DNA from: Ostrinia nubilalis
Lineage: Eukaryota > Arthropoda > Insecta > Lepidoptera > Crambidae
Direction of reading: 5' to 3'
Assembly (NCBI RefSeq): GCF_963855985.1
Contig: NC_087104.1
Coordinates: 3,348,001-3,412,000, forward strand
Length of the DNA: 64,000 nt
Shown: positions 19,216 to 30,859 of the stretch, piece by piece
How the letters are laid out: each line of letters starts with the position of its first letter
Numbering within the stretch: the first letter of the stretch is position 1
Notes under the pieces: generated by a model
Told to the model about the DNA's origin: nothing
The model's database searches: none
The model's input: the letters and a program-made list of their open reading frames with translations, nothing else
Program-made: the position numbers and the translations under genes

Positions 19216-20883
19216 CATCCTAATTAGTTATAATAGGAGCGGTTATACTATCTATGCGCCCGCGCACGTGCCAGAATGTATCTGAAATGACGTCGACTGC
19301 ACAAGAGAGGGCAAACTAAAGCTAAAGTAGTTGTAGTAGAAGCGAGTGCAACAAAAACGAGTCTACACTACTGAGCAACCATGCAACAGATGACAACACA
19401 TCAAAGTCGCCTCTTAGATACTTGTAATAGGAGTCATTTTCCATCTATGCGCCCGCGCACGTGCCAAAATGCGTCTGACATGCCGTCGACTGCAGAAACG
19501 AAGGCAAACTAAAGCTAATTTGCAACAAAAACGAGTCTGCACTACTGAGCAACCATGCCACAGATGACAGCACTTCAAAGTCACCTCTTAGGTACTAGTA
19601 ATAGGAGTCATATCGCCATGCACGGCGTGCGGAGCGTGCGCGAGCACTAGCTACGCGTGCGGGAACAATGGCGGCGAGCCATGCGCCGCGCGGTCATTCC
19701 CAGCTGGATGTGGGACGAGCTGGACGAGCTGGACTGATGATATAAGAAAGAAAACTCTTGGAGTGACGTAGGGAGAAGGGAACTGCATGAACTGGACTGA
19801 TAGAGGATGTGAAGTGACGTAGGGAGGGGGGGCTGGGCTGACTAAGTCGTACAGACGACAGCACGTCAATCTAAAAGTAAATTAGTTGTAATAGAAGCGA
19901 CTTTGCAACAAAAATAAGACATGCGGCGGCTGGTGATTCCGAGATGGATGTGGGACGAGCTGGAGGAGCTGGACTGATAGGATGTGAAGTGATGTAGGGA
20001 GGGGGGGCTGAGCCGACAATTTGTGATAGAAACGACTCTGCAACAAAAATCAGTGTACAACAACTGAGGGACCGTATAACAGATAGCACATCAAGGACAC
20101 CCCTTAAGCGGTTGTAATGGGAGCGATTTTACCATCTATGCGCCCGCGCACGTGCCAGGTACAAATACTTTAGCTTCAGTTCGTGCAGTAACAACAGACG
20201 ACAGAAAATCAAGCTCACCTCTTTGGTAGTTATAATAGAAGCGATTTTTCTACCTACACGCCTGCGCAAGTGCCAAAATGTGTCGGTGCATCAATGTCGC
20301 CTCTTAGGTACTTGTAATAGGAGTCATTTTCCATCAATGCGCCCGCGCACGTGCAAATGTCTGACATGCCGTCGACTGCAGAAGCAAAGAAGCACTGGCA
20401 TCTTAATTAGAATAGGAGTCATTTTTCCATCTACGCCAGCGCACGCCACGTGACCTGCACGCCTTCCTCGCCATGCACGGCGTGCGGAGCGTGCGCGAGC
20501 ACTAGCGGCGTGCGCGGGAACAGCGGTTGCGAACCATGCGCCGCGCGCTCGTGCCCAGCTGGCTGTGGGACGAGCTGGACTGATGATGCGGGATACAAGA
20601 CATTATGTGACGTAGGGACTGGGCTGACTAATTCGTACAGACGACAGCACGTCAATCTAAAAGTAAATTAGTTGTAATAGAAGCGACTTTGCAACAAAAA
20701 TGAGACATGCGGCGGCTGGTGATTCCGAGATGGATGTGGGACGAGCTGGACTGATAGGATGTGAAGTGATGTAGGGAGGGGGGGCTGAGCCGACAAATTG
20801 TGATAGAAGCGACTTTGCAACAAAAAATAGTGTACAACAACTGAGGGACTGTATAACAGACGACAGCACATCAAAGACACCCC

Positions 20884-21035
20884 TTCATCATCATCATCAT
20901 TTCAGCCATAGGACGTCCACTGCTGAACATAGGCCTCCCCCAATGCTTTCCATGTTGATCGATTGGTAGCGGCCTGCGTCCAGCGCTTCCCTGCTACCTT
21001 TACGATGTCGTCGGTCCACCTTGTAGGTGGACGAA
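20884..21035 (-). repeat. RTE-type LINE 3' fragment
   Basis: ATC repeats followed by AGCCATAGGACGTCCACTGC and GGTAGCGGCCTGCGTCCAGC on the + strand; 5'-truncated compared with 17022-17290. It splits the phrase CAAAGACACCCCTT of the array, which appears on both sides (about 20872 and 21040), a likely 13-14-bp target duplication. Confidence 0.8.
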
Positions 21036-21511
21036 AGACAAAGACACCCCTTAAGCAGTTTTAATGGGAGCGATTTCACCATCTATGCGCCCGCGCACGT
21101 GGCACGTACAACTACTTCAGCTTCAGTTCGTGCAGTGACATAACAGACGACAGCATATCAAGCTCACCTCTTAAGCAGTTGTAATAAGAGCGATTTTTCT
21201 ACATACACGCCTGCGCAAGTGCCAAAATGTGTCTAAAATGACGTCGACTGCACAAGCAAGGAAACGCCTACAAGCATCTTAAATACATTGGCATCTTAAG
21301 TAGTTGGAATAGGATCGATTCTGCAACAAAAATGAGTCTTGATGTGCTGTCGATTGTATGACTATAGGACCGTGCAACAACATACGCTCCTCACTTATGT
21401 GCCTCCCTATCTGAATGCGGGGACTGGACTGATAATAAGTGCTGTGACGTGACGTGGTGAACGGTAACCGAGCCAAATAACCGAAATGGAACCGTGTGAC
21501 TACACAACTTA

Positions 21512-21627
21512 TGCCCGTTTTCACCATCAATCCCTAATTTATAAGTGACCCCTATGGTAACATATAACATGAATTTTGTTTACATTGGGGTCACTTAAAA
21601 ATTAGGGATTGATGGTGAAAACGGGCA
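21512..21627. mobile_element. Palindromic MITE, family H, copy 3
   Basis: Same element as 140-255 and 16320-16435, with TTA at 21509-21511 and 21628-21630. Confidence 0.9.
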
Positions 21628-21639
21628 TTAGTCAAGCTG

Positions 21640-23887
21640 TCAATAGATGCGACAAGTCCTTACTGTGCAGCTGTGTGCAATGATGACGTAACTTCTGCTT
21701 ATAAATCTCCATCGACGATAATGGCGCCCTCAAACACGTCTAAGTATAGATTGCGGCATTTGAATTGGCCATCTGACACTGAGAAAATTTAAAATAACAC
21801 GTTCGCATACAGTACGTGAATAGGCGGGGTTATAAGGTATATCCACATTCAAACACAATTTGGTTTGGCACGTCCCTTGACCACGAAGCAATATGAATAT
21901 ACCTTGAATGAGTTTGCAAAACATTAATTTCTTTCAAACCTAAATATAGTTCCTATTGTAATGCAAACTCGCGTCACGTGACGATGTATGCGAAAGTGTT
22001 ATTTTTCGATATTAGCAGATGTTGTATTGAATTTCGCGTTGGAACTGTCAAATGCCTGTCAATTTGACAAGCATCGTCAATGTCAGTCCGTGACACAAAG
22101 TATTGGCTTCTTCCAAAGGTATATTATCGATATATTCAGTATAATGTAGGAAAATTGTGCCAATGTGTATCCACAGACATTTTCTACCTTATACTTTAAC
22201 AATAAAATATTGAAATAGATAACAGAGATTTAATAATGCATTGACGATTAAATATATTTCATGTATATGACGATTGTTTATATAGAACAGATGTCGTTTA
22301 ATTTTGTAATAGAATACTCAAAGATATTATCACACAGAAAGCAATAAATAATGTTAATTGAAAACTATATTGGACTGCTATGCTATTCATTTATTCGTTA
22401 AATGTATGTGCCATTACATATATTTCCCGCCAGTTTTAAATCTAATAGAGTGCTATTATATTGTTTACAAAATAACATATTATGTAATGTGATGATGCAT
22501 GTTATTGAATGTTCAAAAACGGGCATTTAAAATGTAAACTAAGTTTTTCTCATTCATGAAAATACTAACTGATAATGAAATTGTTTAATATAGATACGCT
22601 TTAGTAATATTACCATAAAATTTTAATGTATTTTACCAATATTTTGTCGTAATTTCGTTAAAAAAGATTATCTTATCCACTACACAAGCGTATCTATATT
22701 ATATTGTAATAATGAGAATGTATAAAAGAGTATTTCATCGAATATAGTTTCCGATAGTAATAAATGTGAACGAATAATGTTGAAATTGAAATTACGATTG
22801 ACCTTTACCATGCGCATGAGTATCAACTTTACAGTGGTTGTGTAAAACTAAAGTCAGAATGTATTTTTCAATATGGTCTTGAAACTATATTCGTAAAAAT
22901 ACTCAATTTATTAGAACACAGGGTCCGAATGTGTTCAAGAAGTGGTATTTAAAGTGCGGCTCAAATATATCGTTAATAATGAGAGTTATATCAATCCAAT
23001 CGTATGTAGGGACGACTGTTGTGATAGTAATATAGTTTAATATCTAAGTTAAGGTTTAATGAGGTCACCTCTAGATTAGGCAAGATGTTGAGTTTACTGC
23101 TATTACTGCAGAACACAGTACTGTTATGCTATATTATGCTGTTAAAGACCGACATACTGCATATAGACAATAACCAAGGCATCAATTAATCACTGGCTGT
23201 ATAAACGTATAATTTGTGAAAACCCTCGCAAACATATCAGTTAACATCTTTCACGAAGTGTATCATCACCCTTAAATAAAACAAATGACGAATGACGCTT
23301 AGTGTCAACAATGCAGGAATTTGGCGGGTATTTTTTAGACCAAAGAAAATTGATCAACCATCAAATTTTTAAATGCTAGAGACACATTGGAAAGCAAATA
23401 CTTATTACACTAGCGATCACATTATAGACAAAATTTTGTAGCTTGTGCGTTTGCCCGTAGTTTCAAAATATGTAGCGTAGATCGTGTTATCAGTTATTGG
23501 CCTAATTCTATATTAAAAGTATTACAAATAATCTGTGGAATGCACAAAATGTAGATTTAAATTATGGTCTTTTCATGGTAGCTAAATAACATTTCAATAA
23601 ATACTCGTAATAGAACTCCGCAGCTATAACTTGATCGTGGATAAGACCCATAGTGCCTTCCCGTTCACTCTGAATAAATACGCTTACGAAAGACAGTGAT
23701 AGAAGATGCTAAAGTGTTAAAAAGTTTTCTCAAATATTCTTTAAATATTAGAAAATCAAAGATACAAAAATTTGGTATAGTCATCAGCACATTAACCGAT
23801 AACATTACAAATTACACTAAACTTATTGTATTGTAAAAATTTTGAATTCACTGTGGATTCGTCAATTTTGTGGTGATGTTACTGTAT
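21640..23887. other. AT-rich intergenic DNA
   Basis: No coding, RNA or transposon signal that I can support. Possible polyadenylation signals AATAAA at 22201 and about 22343 could belong to a long FEM1B 3' UTR. Confidence 0.5.
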
Positions 23888-24567
23888 ACAGGGTGGAAAC
23901 GATAAGTGATCTCATTCGATTATTTCTAAACTATACATGATATCGAAAAACTGATTATTGATCCTGAAAGTGCTTCACAAGCTCTTTCAAACGGTATCAG
24001 TAATAGGTTACAGAATTAACTGGATCTATCCGAAAATTCAATGTTTTCAGGCTCCATACTAAATGTATGCCAACCACACAATATTATAAGTGTTAATTTT
24101 TTATTCAATAATAAACACTTAAATTGAACTCCAAATTGAAATCTTATTTAAAATTATTCGTGGAAAATATTGATTTTAGGCTATACTTGCTATAAATACT
24201 ATCAAGACATGAGTACCATGACTGTGGCAGTACTAAATGTATGAAAGCTGGAAACATTGAATTTTCGGATAGATCCAGTTTATTTTGTAACCTATTATTG
24301 GTACCGTTTGATAGAGCTCGTGAAGCACTTTCAGGATCAGTAACCAGTTTTTGGATATCTTGTATAGTTTTTAATATTATGTGGTTTTTCTAAATGTATG
24401 GAAGCCGGAAACATTGAATTTTCGGATAGATCCAGTTTATTTGGTAACCTATTATTGGTACCGTTGGATAGAGCTCGTAAAGCACTTTCAGGATCAGTAA
24501 CCAGTTTTTGGATATCTTGTATAGTTTAGAAATAATCGAGTGAGATCACTTATCGTTTCCACCCTGT
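23888..24567. mobile_element. Palindromic TA-flanked element with a duplicated arm
   Basis: Termini CAGGGTGGAAACGATAAGTG and CACTTATCGTTTCCACCCTG are inverted and flanked by TA, as in Tc1/mariner. The right arm segment GAATTTTCGGATAGATCCAG through ATATCTTGTATAGTTT occurs twice in tandem (about 24238-24372 and 24396-24530). The left arm has it once, inverted. No transposase. Confidence 0.75.
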
Positions 24568-24569
24568 AT

Positions 24570-26380
24570 TATGCAATAGCAAATTAATGTGAATATAGTT
24601 GAATACCTTTACGATGATGAAATAATAAAACCAATTCTACGATCGAATATAAAACGCACAACAACATCGATATTAGGTAAATTTAGTCGCCATTTTTAGT
24701 AAAATGCCTCATTGAAATCTTCTCTATGTGTGTATTGTTGCAATGCAATATGTCTGACTCTTCTATTTTATTTACATAGAAACGCTATTTTTACTAAAAC
24801 AAATAACACGATTTGAATGTGTGTTTGACTAATTAAGTATATTATTACGTTTGCAGCTAAAATATGTTTAATTTTGTAATAAATTAATTATGGTATATAA
24901 AATTAGATAATAGTAGAAATGTAGAGAGAAATTAAATATAGCGAATGATTTTACATGAATACAATTACTTTTCAATGCAACCTCGGTATTGAAACTATTA
25001 ATTTTAAAAAGTAGTTCAAGCTTGTCATTAATATACACTTGAAAAAATAAGTGTATTGAATAAGGTGGCCCAAGTATAAAGAAACTAGTATATAGTTGTC
25101 CAGGGCCTTAATTGCATATATTTCAATATCATATCATCGACTATTATTAACTTGGTAAATTCTAGTCAAAATGGTAATTTAGCTAAGGCGCTATGTGTAA
25201 ATAACTTTTATTTTCCTATTACATTTAATTATGCTTTAAATTAACCAATTTGTGTTATACAAGATTGAAATATTTTTACATCATCATAGAATATCGTTCA
25301 AAAAGGAGAACTTTGCCTTGTTTTTTATTGCAATTTATTTACATAGTTAACAGGCTCAAAGGATGTGTAAAATTATTATAAAAATCCGTGTAAATCGTAA
25401 TTAAGATTCAAATTATATATTTTATGCCATCAATTGTATAATAAGTATATTATTTTTCTCGAGGATCGCATTATTTTTGTAAAAGAAACTGTACTTATCA
25501 ATGTTATGTACCTGGCTTATGTACAACTGTACAATCATACAAGCAAATACTAAACTATACACGTGTATATTGTATAATATTATTATGTTGGAATAGATTG
25601 TAATTTGACACTGTATTTATGGTTTTATTAGAAAAAAAACTGACTATTATGCCCTTTTTACTCACATTCTATATATTTTTCTTGTGTTATCAAAAGTAAA
25701 ATTACTAACATTATGAAAGAACGAAAGAAAAAAATATTTGACACCAAATTACATCAAATTCATCAATTATTACTTAAAACTTATTATGATCATTATTAAA
25801 AGTGCCAACAACAATATAATTCTAAATTACTTATTCATGACATTTTCTATTTTATTTGCTTTATACACCTAACTGTCCCTTTCAACCGCTAAAAAGTAGT
25901 GTCTAATAATAGTTTATGTATCTTTAAAATACATAAGTATACTTTAGAAGGCTAAATGAATCTATTTATCAGACCCAATGTCATGGACGTTAAATCTGTG
26001 TTTCCTGAAATAAAGATTATTTTGTAAGATTACTGTCTTTTTATTCCACCATATCTTCACTGAAAATAATTATTTGATTTAGGTAGTTGTAAAAGTAAAA
26101 ACACAGAAATATCTGAATTATCACAATGGAATAGAACTTTAGGAACGTTTCTACTGTTTATCCACCAGGGCGGCGCCACTGAATGCATTACGATTGTAAC
26201 AATTATTGTTTTGTATTGGTAAACTTTTACCAAAAAAATACGTTGGCTTTTGTAGGAAACTGGTTTAGATTTTGATTTTAGTTTTCATGTAGAACGAACT
26301 TAAATTTTATTATATTAGTCGTAATAACTACGAAAACTATTTGAGCTGAACGATTACTATTCGGTTCGTGCTTTAGAAGT
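24570..26380. other. AT-rich intergenic DNA
   Basis: Long AT-rich stretch with only short chance ORFs. Nothing recognised up to the U1 snRNA gene. Confidence 0.5.
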
Positions 26381-26493
26381 TAGTGTCAAAACATGTCAAT
26401 AGATGGCGTTGTACCAATTCATACAAAAAGCTGTACCGCGGTGTCCAGATTTTTTTTCCCACAAAGACTACCCCGACCAAACTTCAACAAAGC

Positions 26494-26654
26494 ATACTTA
26501 CCTGGCATAGGGGACACCGTGATCATGAAGGCGGTTCCCCCAGGGCGAGGCTGTTCCATTGCACTGCGGAGCGGTTGACCCCTGCGATTATCCCTAATGC
26601 GGATAACTCGGATGCGTAATTTTTGGTAGTGGGGACTGCGTACGCGCCGTCCCC
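26494..26654 (+). ncRNA. U1: U1 small nuclear RNA
   Basis: Starts ATACTTACCTGGC, the invariant U1 5' end that pairs with 5' splice sites. Stem-loop I carries GATCATGAAGG (U1-70K site, usual form GATCACGAAGG), stem-loop II CCATTGCAC (U1A/SNF site). AATTTTTGG is the Sm site, and GGGGACTGCGTACGCGCCGT closes stem IV. Length about 161 nt fits U1. It would act in 5' splice site recognition. A single loop I base differs from the usual form. I could not identify a confident upstream PSEA or downstream 3' box, so it could be an active variant or a recent pseudogene. Confidence 0.93.
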
Positions 26655-26699
26655 CCATAAACTCTTGCTGAAAGCGGTTGGTCATAGTCAGTGTTGGTG

Positions 26700-28365
26700 A
26701 AGAAAACAATGTCATTTACAATCCAAACGATATAAAATAGAAAATTACCTATCAAAATATTTATTAAATTAACAATACAGTGATGGAAATGGTGATCGAT
26801 ACGTTTTTCTATAACGATTTCCCCATTATGTAACCAACCTGTTACCTACCCCACGACCTAACAAAATTAAATTTTATCGATCGACTGTCTTTTACCATAA
26901 TGATAAGTTTTCCACATAAAGCGAGCGTCAGAAACCGCGTTCGAGAGTACTTAGTCCACAAACAATCAATTATTCGGCTACCTACCTACAACAAAAAGCT
27001 TCAAGTCTTGGAACTTACTTCTTGCAAATCATGCTAATTAAAAAAAAATTAAGTTCATCCGTAATTGAAACTGGCATTTACGTCTTTGTGTTTTGGGAAG
27101 AGAGTATTCGAGTGTGAACCATGGAAAATCGACAATAAGGCGCGTTCGCGTGAGTTGCCTAAAGTTTAGGCAAAAAGCGAATGGTCGGGGGGTCGCCAAA
27201 ATTTTTTTCATACGGTCGTGTCATGAATAAGTTTGAAAAACACTGCCCTAAACAATGTAGCGAATTAAATAATTATTTGAATCAACTACGAATACTGAAG
27301 GGTCCCGTATAAAATTATTTTGTTTTAACACGGACTTGATGAGAAAAAATCCTCTTTCTTTAATTTGTTTCATAAGATTAAGGTAACAATTACCATAAAA
27401 CCAATGCGTTATGTCGTTTTATTACAAATAACGTAACGTAGCGGTGCGGTGGCTTCTCAGAGTTGTGTACAAACAGTGTAATTTAATGTATGGGATTGCA
27501 ATAAAGCAAATTGGCTCTGCCTGAGATTGTTGCAACAATGGGTTGCACTTCCCTCGGAACAACCAACTTATTGTGTATCTTCTTCAATCAATTTCAGTCT
27601 TATGCTCATAGTTTTAAGGATATGAGAACTGCATTGTTGTTGGCGTTGAAGATGCGTGTTTACGGAACCGCATCTGAATCTGAGGCTAGGCGCTGTGTCA
27701 ACAAAAATGATTGGATATAGGCCTAGAGACAAGCATCTTTTTTTTAGAATTTCTTATATCTTGATGATTAATGTATTTTGTAAAGAATAATCTTGATTTT
27801 TCAGTTTTGTTTTTTCGTATTGTTATGAAACATTACGCAATGTTCCTACTCATATTTTTTGCGTAAAAGTTATTGTTAAAGTAATATTTAAAACAATCAC
27901 GAACATAATGTTAAGTTCGGTTATTAAATATGTTTTGTACAGAATAAACTTTTTATTATTATTTAAATAAAAGAAATTAGTTATTAGATTTCTTGTTTTT
28001 AAATATTATTTATCCTTCTATAAGTTTTAGGAATTTATTTTACAAACATCTTAGTGTTCTTACTCATGACGGTAAAAAACTGATGTCATGTCCTTATTGC
28101 CAAGCCTTCGAATTTCTTGTACCTGCCTGGTTAAAATTTATTCAACTTATTTAAAAACAAAACGGTTTATCTTTATAATGCATTACAAGGTAGAGGCCGT
28201 GACCTCTTTTATTTTAACTGATGCGGGCTTCATATCGTAGGTTACGTTACTAACATTTATTAAATGGAGCAAAACTTAAGTAGGTGTTAGTGACGCTATT
28301 TGTCTATCAAATATGGCAACAACATACTTAAATTGTTTTTTTTAGTTTGGTACTGCATGTTGTTG
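26700..28365. other. Intergenic DNA, mostly unremarkable
   Basis: AT-rich. A 69-codon ORF at 27511-27720 has no recognised family. The stretch near 27170-27250 (GTCGCCAAAATTTTTTTCAT... AACACTGCCC) looks like one end of a hAT-like element, but I found no partner end. Confidence 0.4.
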
Positions 28366-28369
28366 TGTT

Positions 28370-28535
28370 GACCTCAATGCCATCTAATGAGAAGTGACTT
28401 ATTAATTTATTTATTTTAAATCTTTATTTGCACACAAAAATTATGTTTTTGTTGACCTCAATGCCATCTAATAACAAGTGACTTATTAGTTTATTTCTAT
28501 TAAATCTTTGCACTTTGTACACAAAAATAATCTTT
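28370..28535. repeat. Tandem duplication with LINE 3'-like sequence
   Basis: TTGACCTCAATGCCATCTAA followed by AGTGACTTATTA and AAATCTTT...CACA occurs twice, about 83 bp apart. The second half resembles the CR1/L2-like 3' end (ATTTATTTATTTTAAATC). Confidence 0.6.
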
Positions 28536-28897
28536 ATGCCCTTGCTTAAATTTGTGTCCTTCTTGTTTTACGATTTGTGTCCTTTTTCTGAGTTTTTAGC
28601 TTGAGCGTGCTCATTTTCTAATGAAAAGTGCTACTTAAATAGCTCCGAAGCACCGGATAAACATTTAACTCAATCCTTTTTTAATAAAAGTTCTTATCGT
28701 TGTTATCTAAATTACAAAAACATCGCAGTATCAAGTGACTACCACATTTATGTTCTGAAGACAGCACAAGCAAGGACATTATCCCCTCGCCTACAACAAA
28801 GACGGCGGATGTTCAAAGCAGTTATGATAGGGATTGATGGAAATACTACCATTACCTAACTAAGGGGGGGTTACCGTCGACCGGGAAAACAACACTC

Positions 28898-29245
28898 TCA
28901 GTTTCAACGACGAACGTAGTGGGCGCGCGCGTCTTACGTAACAACCGCGCAGCCGACTCGCCCGCATCTAAACGACATACTTTTTTTCTTAACTACCAAA
29001 CAAACTATTAACCAGTGATTCAAACTTTGCTAACCTTTTTTTATTAACTCTAAGTTAAAATTAGAACTTGCTAAATTAACCGACGGTTAAGCCTGCCGAA
29101 CTGAAAGATCCTAAAAATTTGTTTCTGTGAATAATTTCGTGTTTTTCAAAAAATGATGTGCAGAACGCAGTGTGTTGTATCAGTGAGCTGTAATGTGGTG
29201 CAATTTTAGTGAACGAGTGATAAATTCAACACCATCTGTCGAAAA
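28898..29245 (+). promoter_or_regulatory. Possible promoter and noncoding first exon
   Basis: CTCAGTTTCAACGACG resembles the arthropod initiator TCAGT and is followed by CpG-rich DNA (GTGGGCGCGCGCGTC). Removing the hAT-like insertion at 29246-29930 restores GTCGAAAA|GTAAGT, a strong splice donor. Between lie only short upstream ORFs (ATGATGTGC... ending TAG). No coding exon was found downstream in the window, so this is a hypothesis only. Confidence 0.3.
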
Positions 29246-29930
29246 CAGTGTTGCCAACTCGGATTTTGAAAAAGTCGTAGGACAGATTAGAAAATTACGT
29301 AGAAATGGTACAATTTCCAAATAGAAAATACGTAGATCTACGTACTTTTTTTTCTGAGTGAAATGAAGAGAGTAGGGGTAGGTAAAAGTAATAAAACGAC
29401 AATTTATATTACCCTAAAAATAGTACACTTTTATTGTGTATCATTTTCAGACAAATTAAATTTATACATAATTATATTTAATTTTGTTGGAAAGAAGGAA
29501 GGAAGTTGAAAAATATCGAAATACAACAACACAACACCTACGAAATCTTAGCACAATCTTAGTTTGAAATATTTTTATAGTGAAGATTCACTTTGACCGT
29601 TTGACGGTTTACACACACTGTCACGTCACGTCACATTTCAAATTTCACAGGTCAGTCTCTTCAGTGACATTTACAGGGGGGCGCTGTACAGCATTTTTTC
29701 TATGGGGAAATGTCAAAATAACATTAGTTCCGACTTTTGCCACATGCCAAATAACCGTAATCGGAACCTTAATCGAACTTTTTCGCGAAAGTAAAGGAAA
29801 CGATGCCCATTTAGCCTATTTTGCAAATTTGATAGAAAATACGTAGATTCTGGGACTAAAGTTCGTAGGTTTGCAAGGAAGGCTTAAAATACGTAGATCT
29901 ACGTAAAAATACGTAGAGTTGGCAACCCTG
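29246..29930. mobile_element. hAT-like non-autonomous element
   Basis: Ends CAGTGTTGCCAACTC and GAGTTGGCAACCCTG are inverted, and an exact 8-bp duplication GTCGAAAA flanks them (29238-29245, 29931-29938). Both points fit hAT. Internal ACGTAGATCTACGTA palindromes occur near both ends. 685 bp, no transposase. Confidence 0.88.
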
Positions 29931-29975
29931 GTCGAAAAGTAAGTAATGTCGGTTGTTGACAATAACAGTGTACCT

Positions 29976-30140
29976 ACCATGAGTTTACGTTAGGTGTGCT
30001 CGCTAGCGAGTACGTCAAAAATCTCTATGAAGATTTTGTTTCTTGAAAGTAGCCGCTAGGGGCGCTGCACAATATGTCATACAATTAATGTCATTTTTTT
30101 ACGCAGTCGCTAGCGAGCACACCTAACGTAAACTCATGGT
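29976..30140. mobile_element. MITE with GAGTTTACGTTAGGTGTGC termini, copy 1
   Basis: ACCATGAGTTTACGTTAGGT with GTGCTCGCTAGCGA is inverted at the right end (TCGCTAGCGAGCACACCTAA). 165 bp. A second copy is cut by the window end at 63954. Confidence 0.8.
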
Positions 30141-30144
30141 AAGC

Positions 30145-30790
30145 GCACTGGTAATATTTTTGTTTTTCGAGCCGGACCATCTGTTGCACGCCGAAATTAT
30201 GCAGTAACGTGCAATGAAGCAGAATTTTAAAATGTGTTATTTTTCTACATGCAGTGAAAATTTAATTTGAGTAGGTAGGTATAAGTTATCATATAAGTTT
30301 TTGAGGGTAGATTGCTAAGAATATAAGAGTAAGAGGGTTGTGTACGTTGATATTCATTATGAAAACGAATGAATTTGAATCTTTATACAGACAACGTTAA
30401 TAAAACTGTGGTTATAATATTTAACTAAAAAGTTAATTATATGCAGATAAGAATTCTTACGGCTAATATTGTCATCATTGTTTGTTTTAGAGATGAATAA
30501 GGTTTTAGTAATTAATACCTATCACCAGAAACTATTATGCAAAAAAATGTGTTAAAAATAGACTACATAAAAATATCTTTGTAGTCAGTGAAGTTGAAAC
30601 TTACATTTTCAGATCGAAAACAACTTGAACTAAAGACCGGTTGTTGAAAGCTACCAAAAATGTAGAGTCGTTTCTTTTGCAATAAACTAAGTACCTACGC
30701 GAACTATTTACAGAAAGATTTTAATTTAGCATATTGAAAGGTTTTAAACCTTTGTTTGACAGGTGTCATCGCTTTGCAATGGAGGGAAGT
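30145..30790. other. AT-rich DNA without recognised features
   Basis: No supported coding or repeat signal. Confidence 0.5.
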
Positions 30791-30859
30791 CGAACCTTAA
30801 TTTCGAACTCCTCCTATGTTCTTCTGATTAATTTCGTTGCGGGTCCAATGACAGTTTAA

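Larger units (their letters stand above)
18830..21300 (+). repeat. Array of degenerate last-exon and 3'-flank copies
   Basis: Pieces of exon K recur: TATGCGCCCGCGCACGTGCC at about 19255, 19446, 20138, 20337 and 21085; the full CATGCACGGCGTGCGGAGCG...GAGCACTAG run at 19617 and 20474; and the WDELD end at 19700-19740, 19921-19977, 20545-20583 and 20704-20755. Between them GTTGTAATAGAAGCGACTTT and GACGTAGGGAGGGGGGGCTG repeat many times. Copies differ in length and order. No long ORF. Confidence 0.88.

Noticed and set aside
18687..20671. ORFs starting MTCTPSSPCTACG
   Set aside because: A shifted frame of FEM1B exon K and its duplicate; the true frame matches the FEM1 C-terminus and joins exon J in phase.
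27511..27720. 69-codon ORF as a small gene
   Set aside because: No family, no splice or promoter evidence; length expected by chance in 64 kb.
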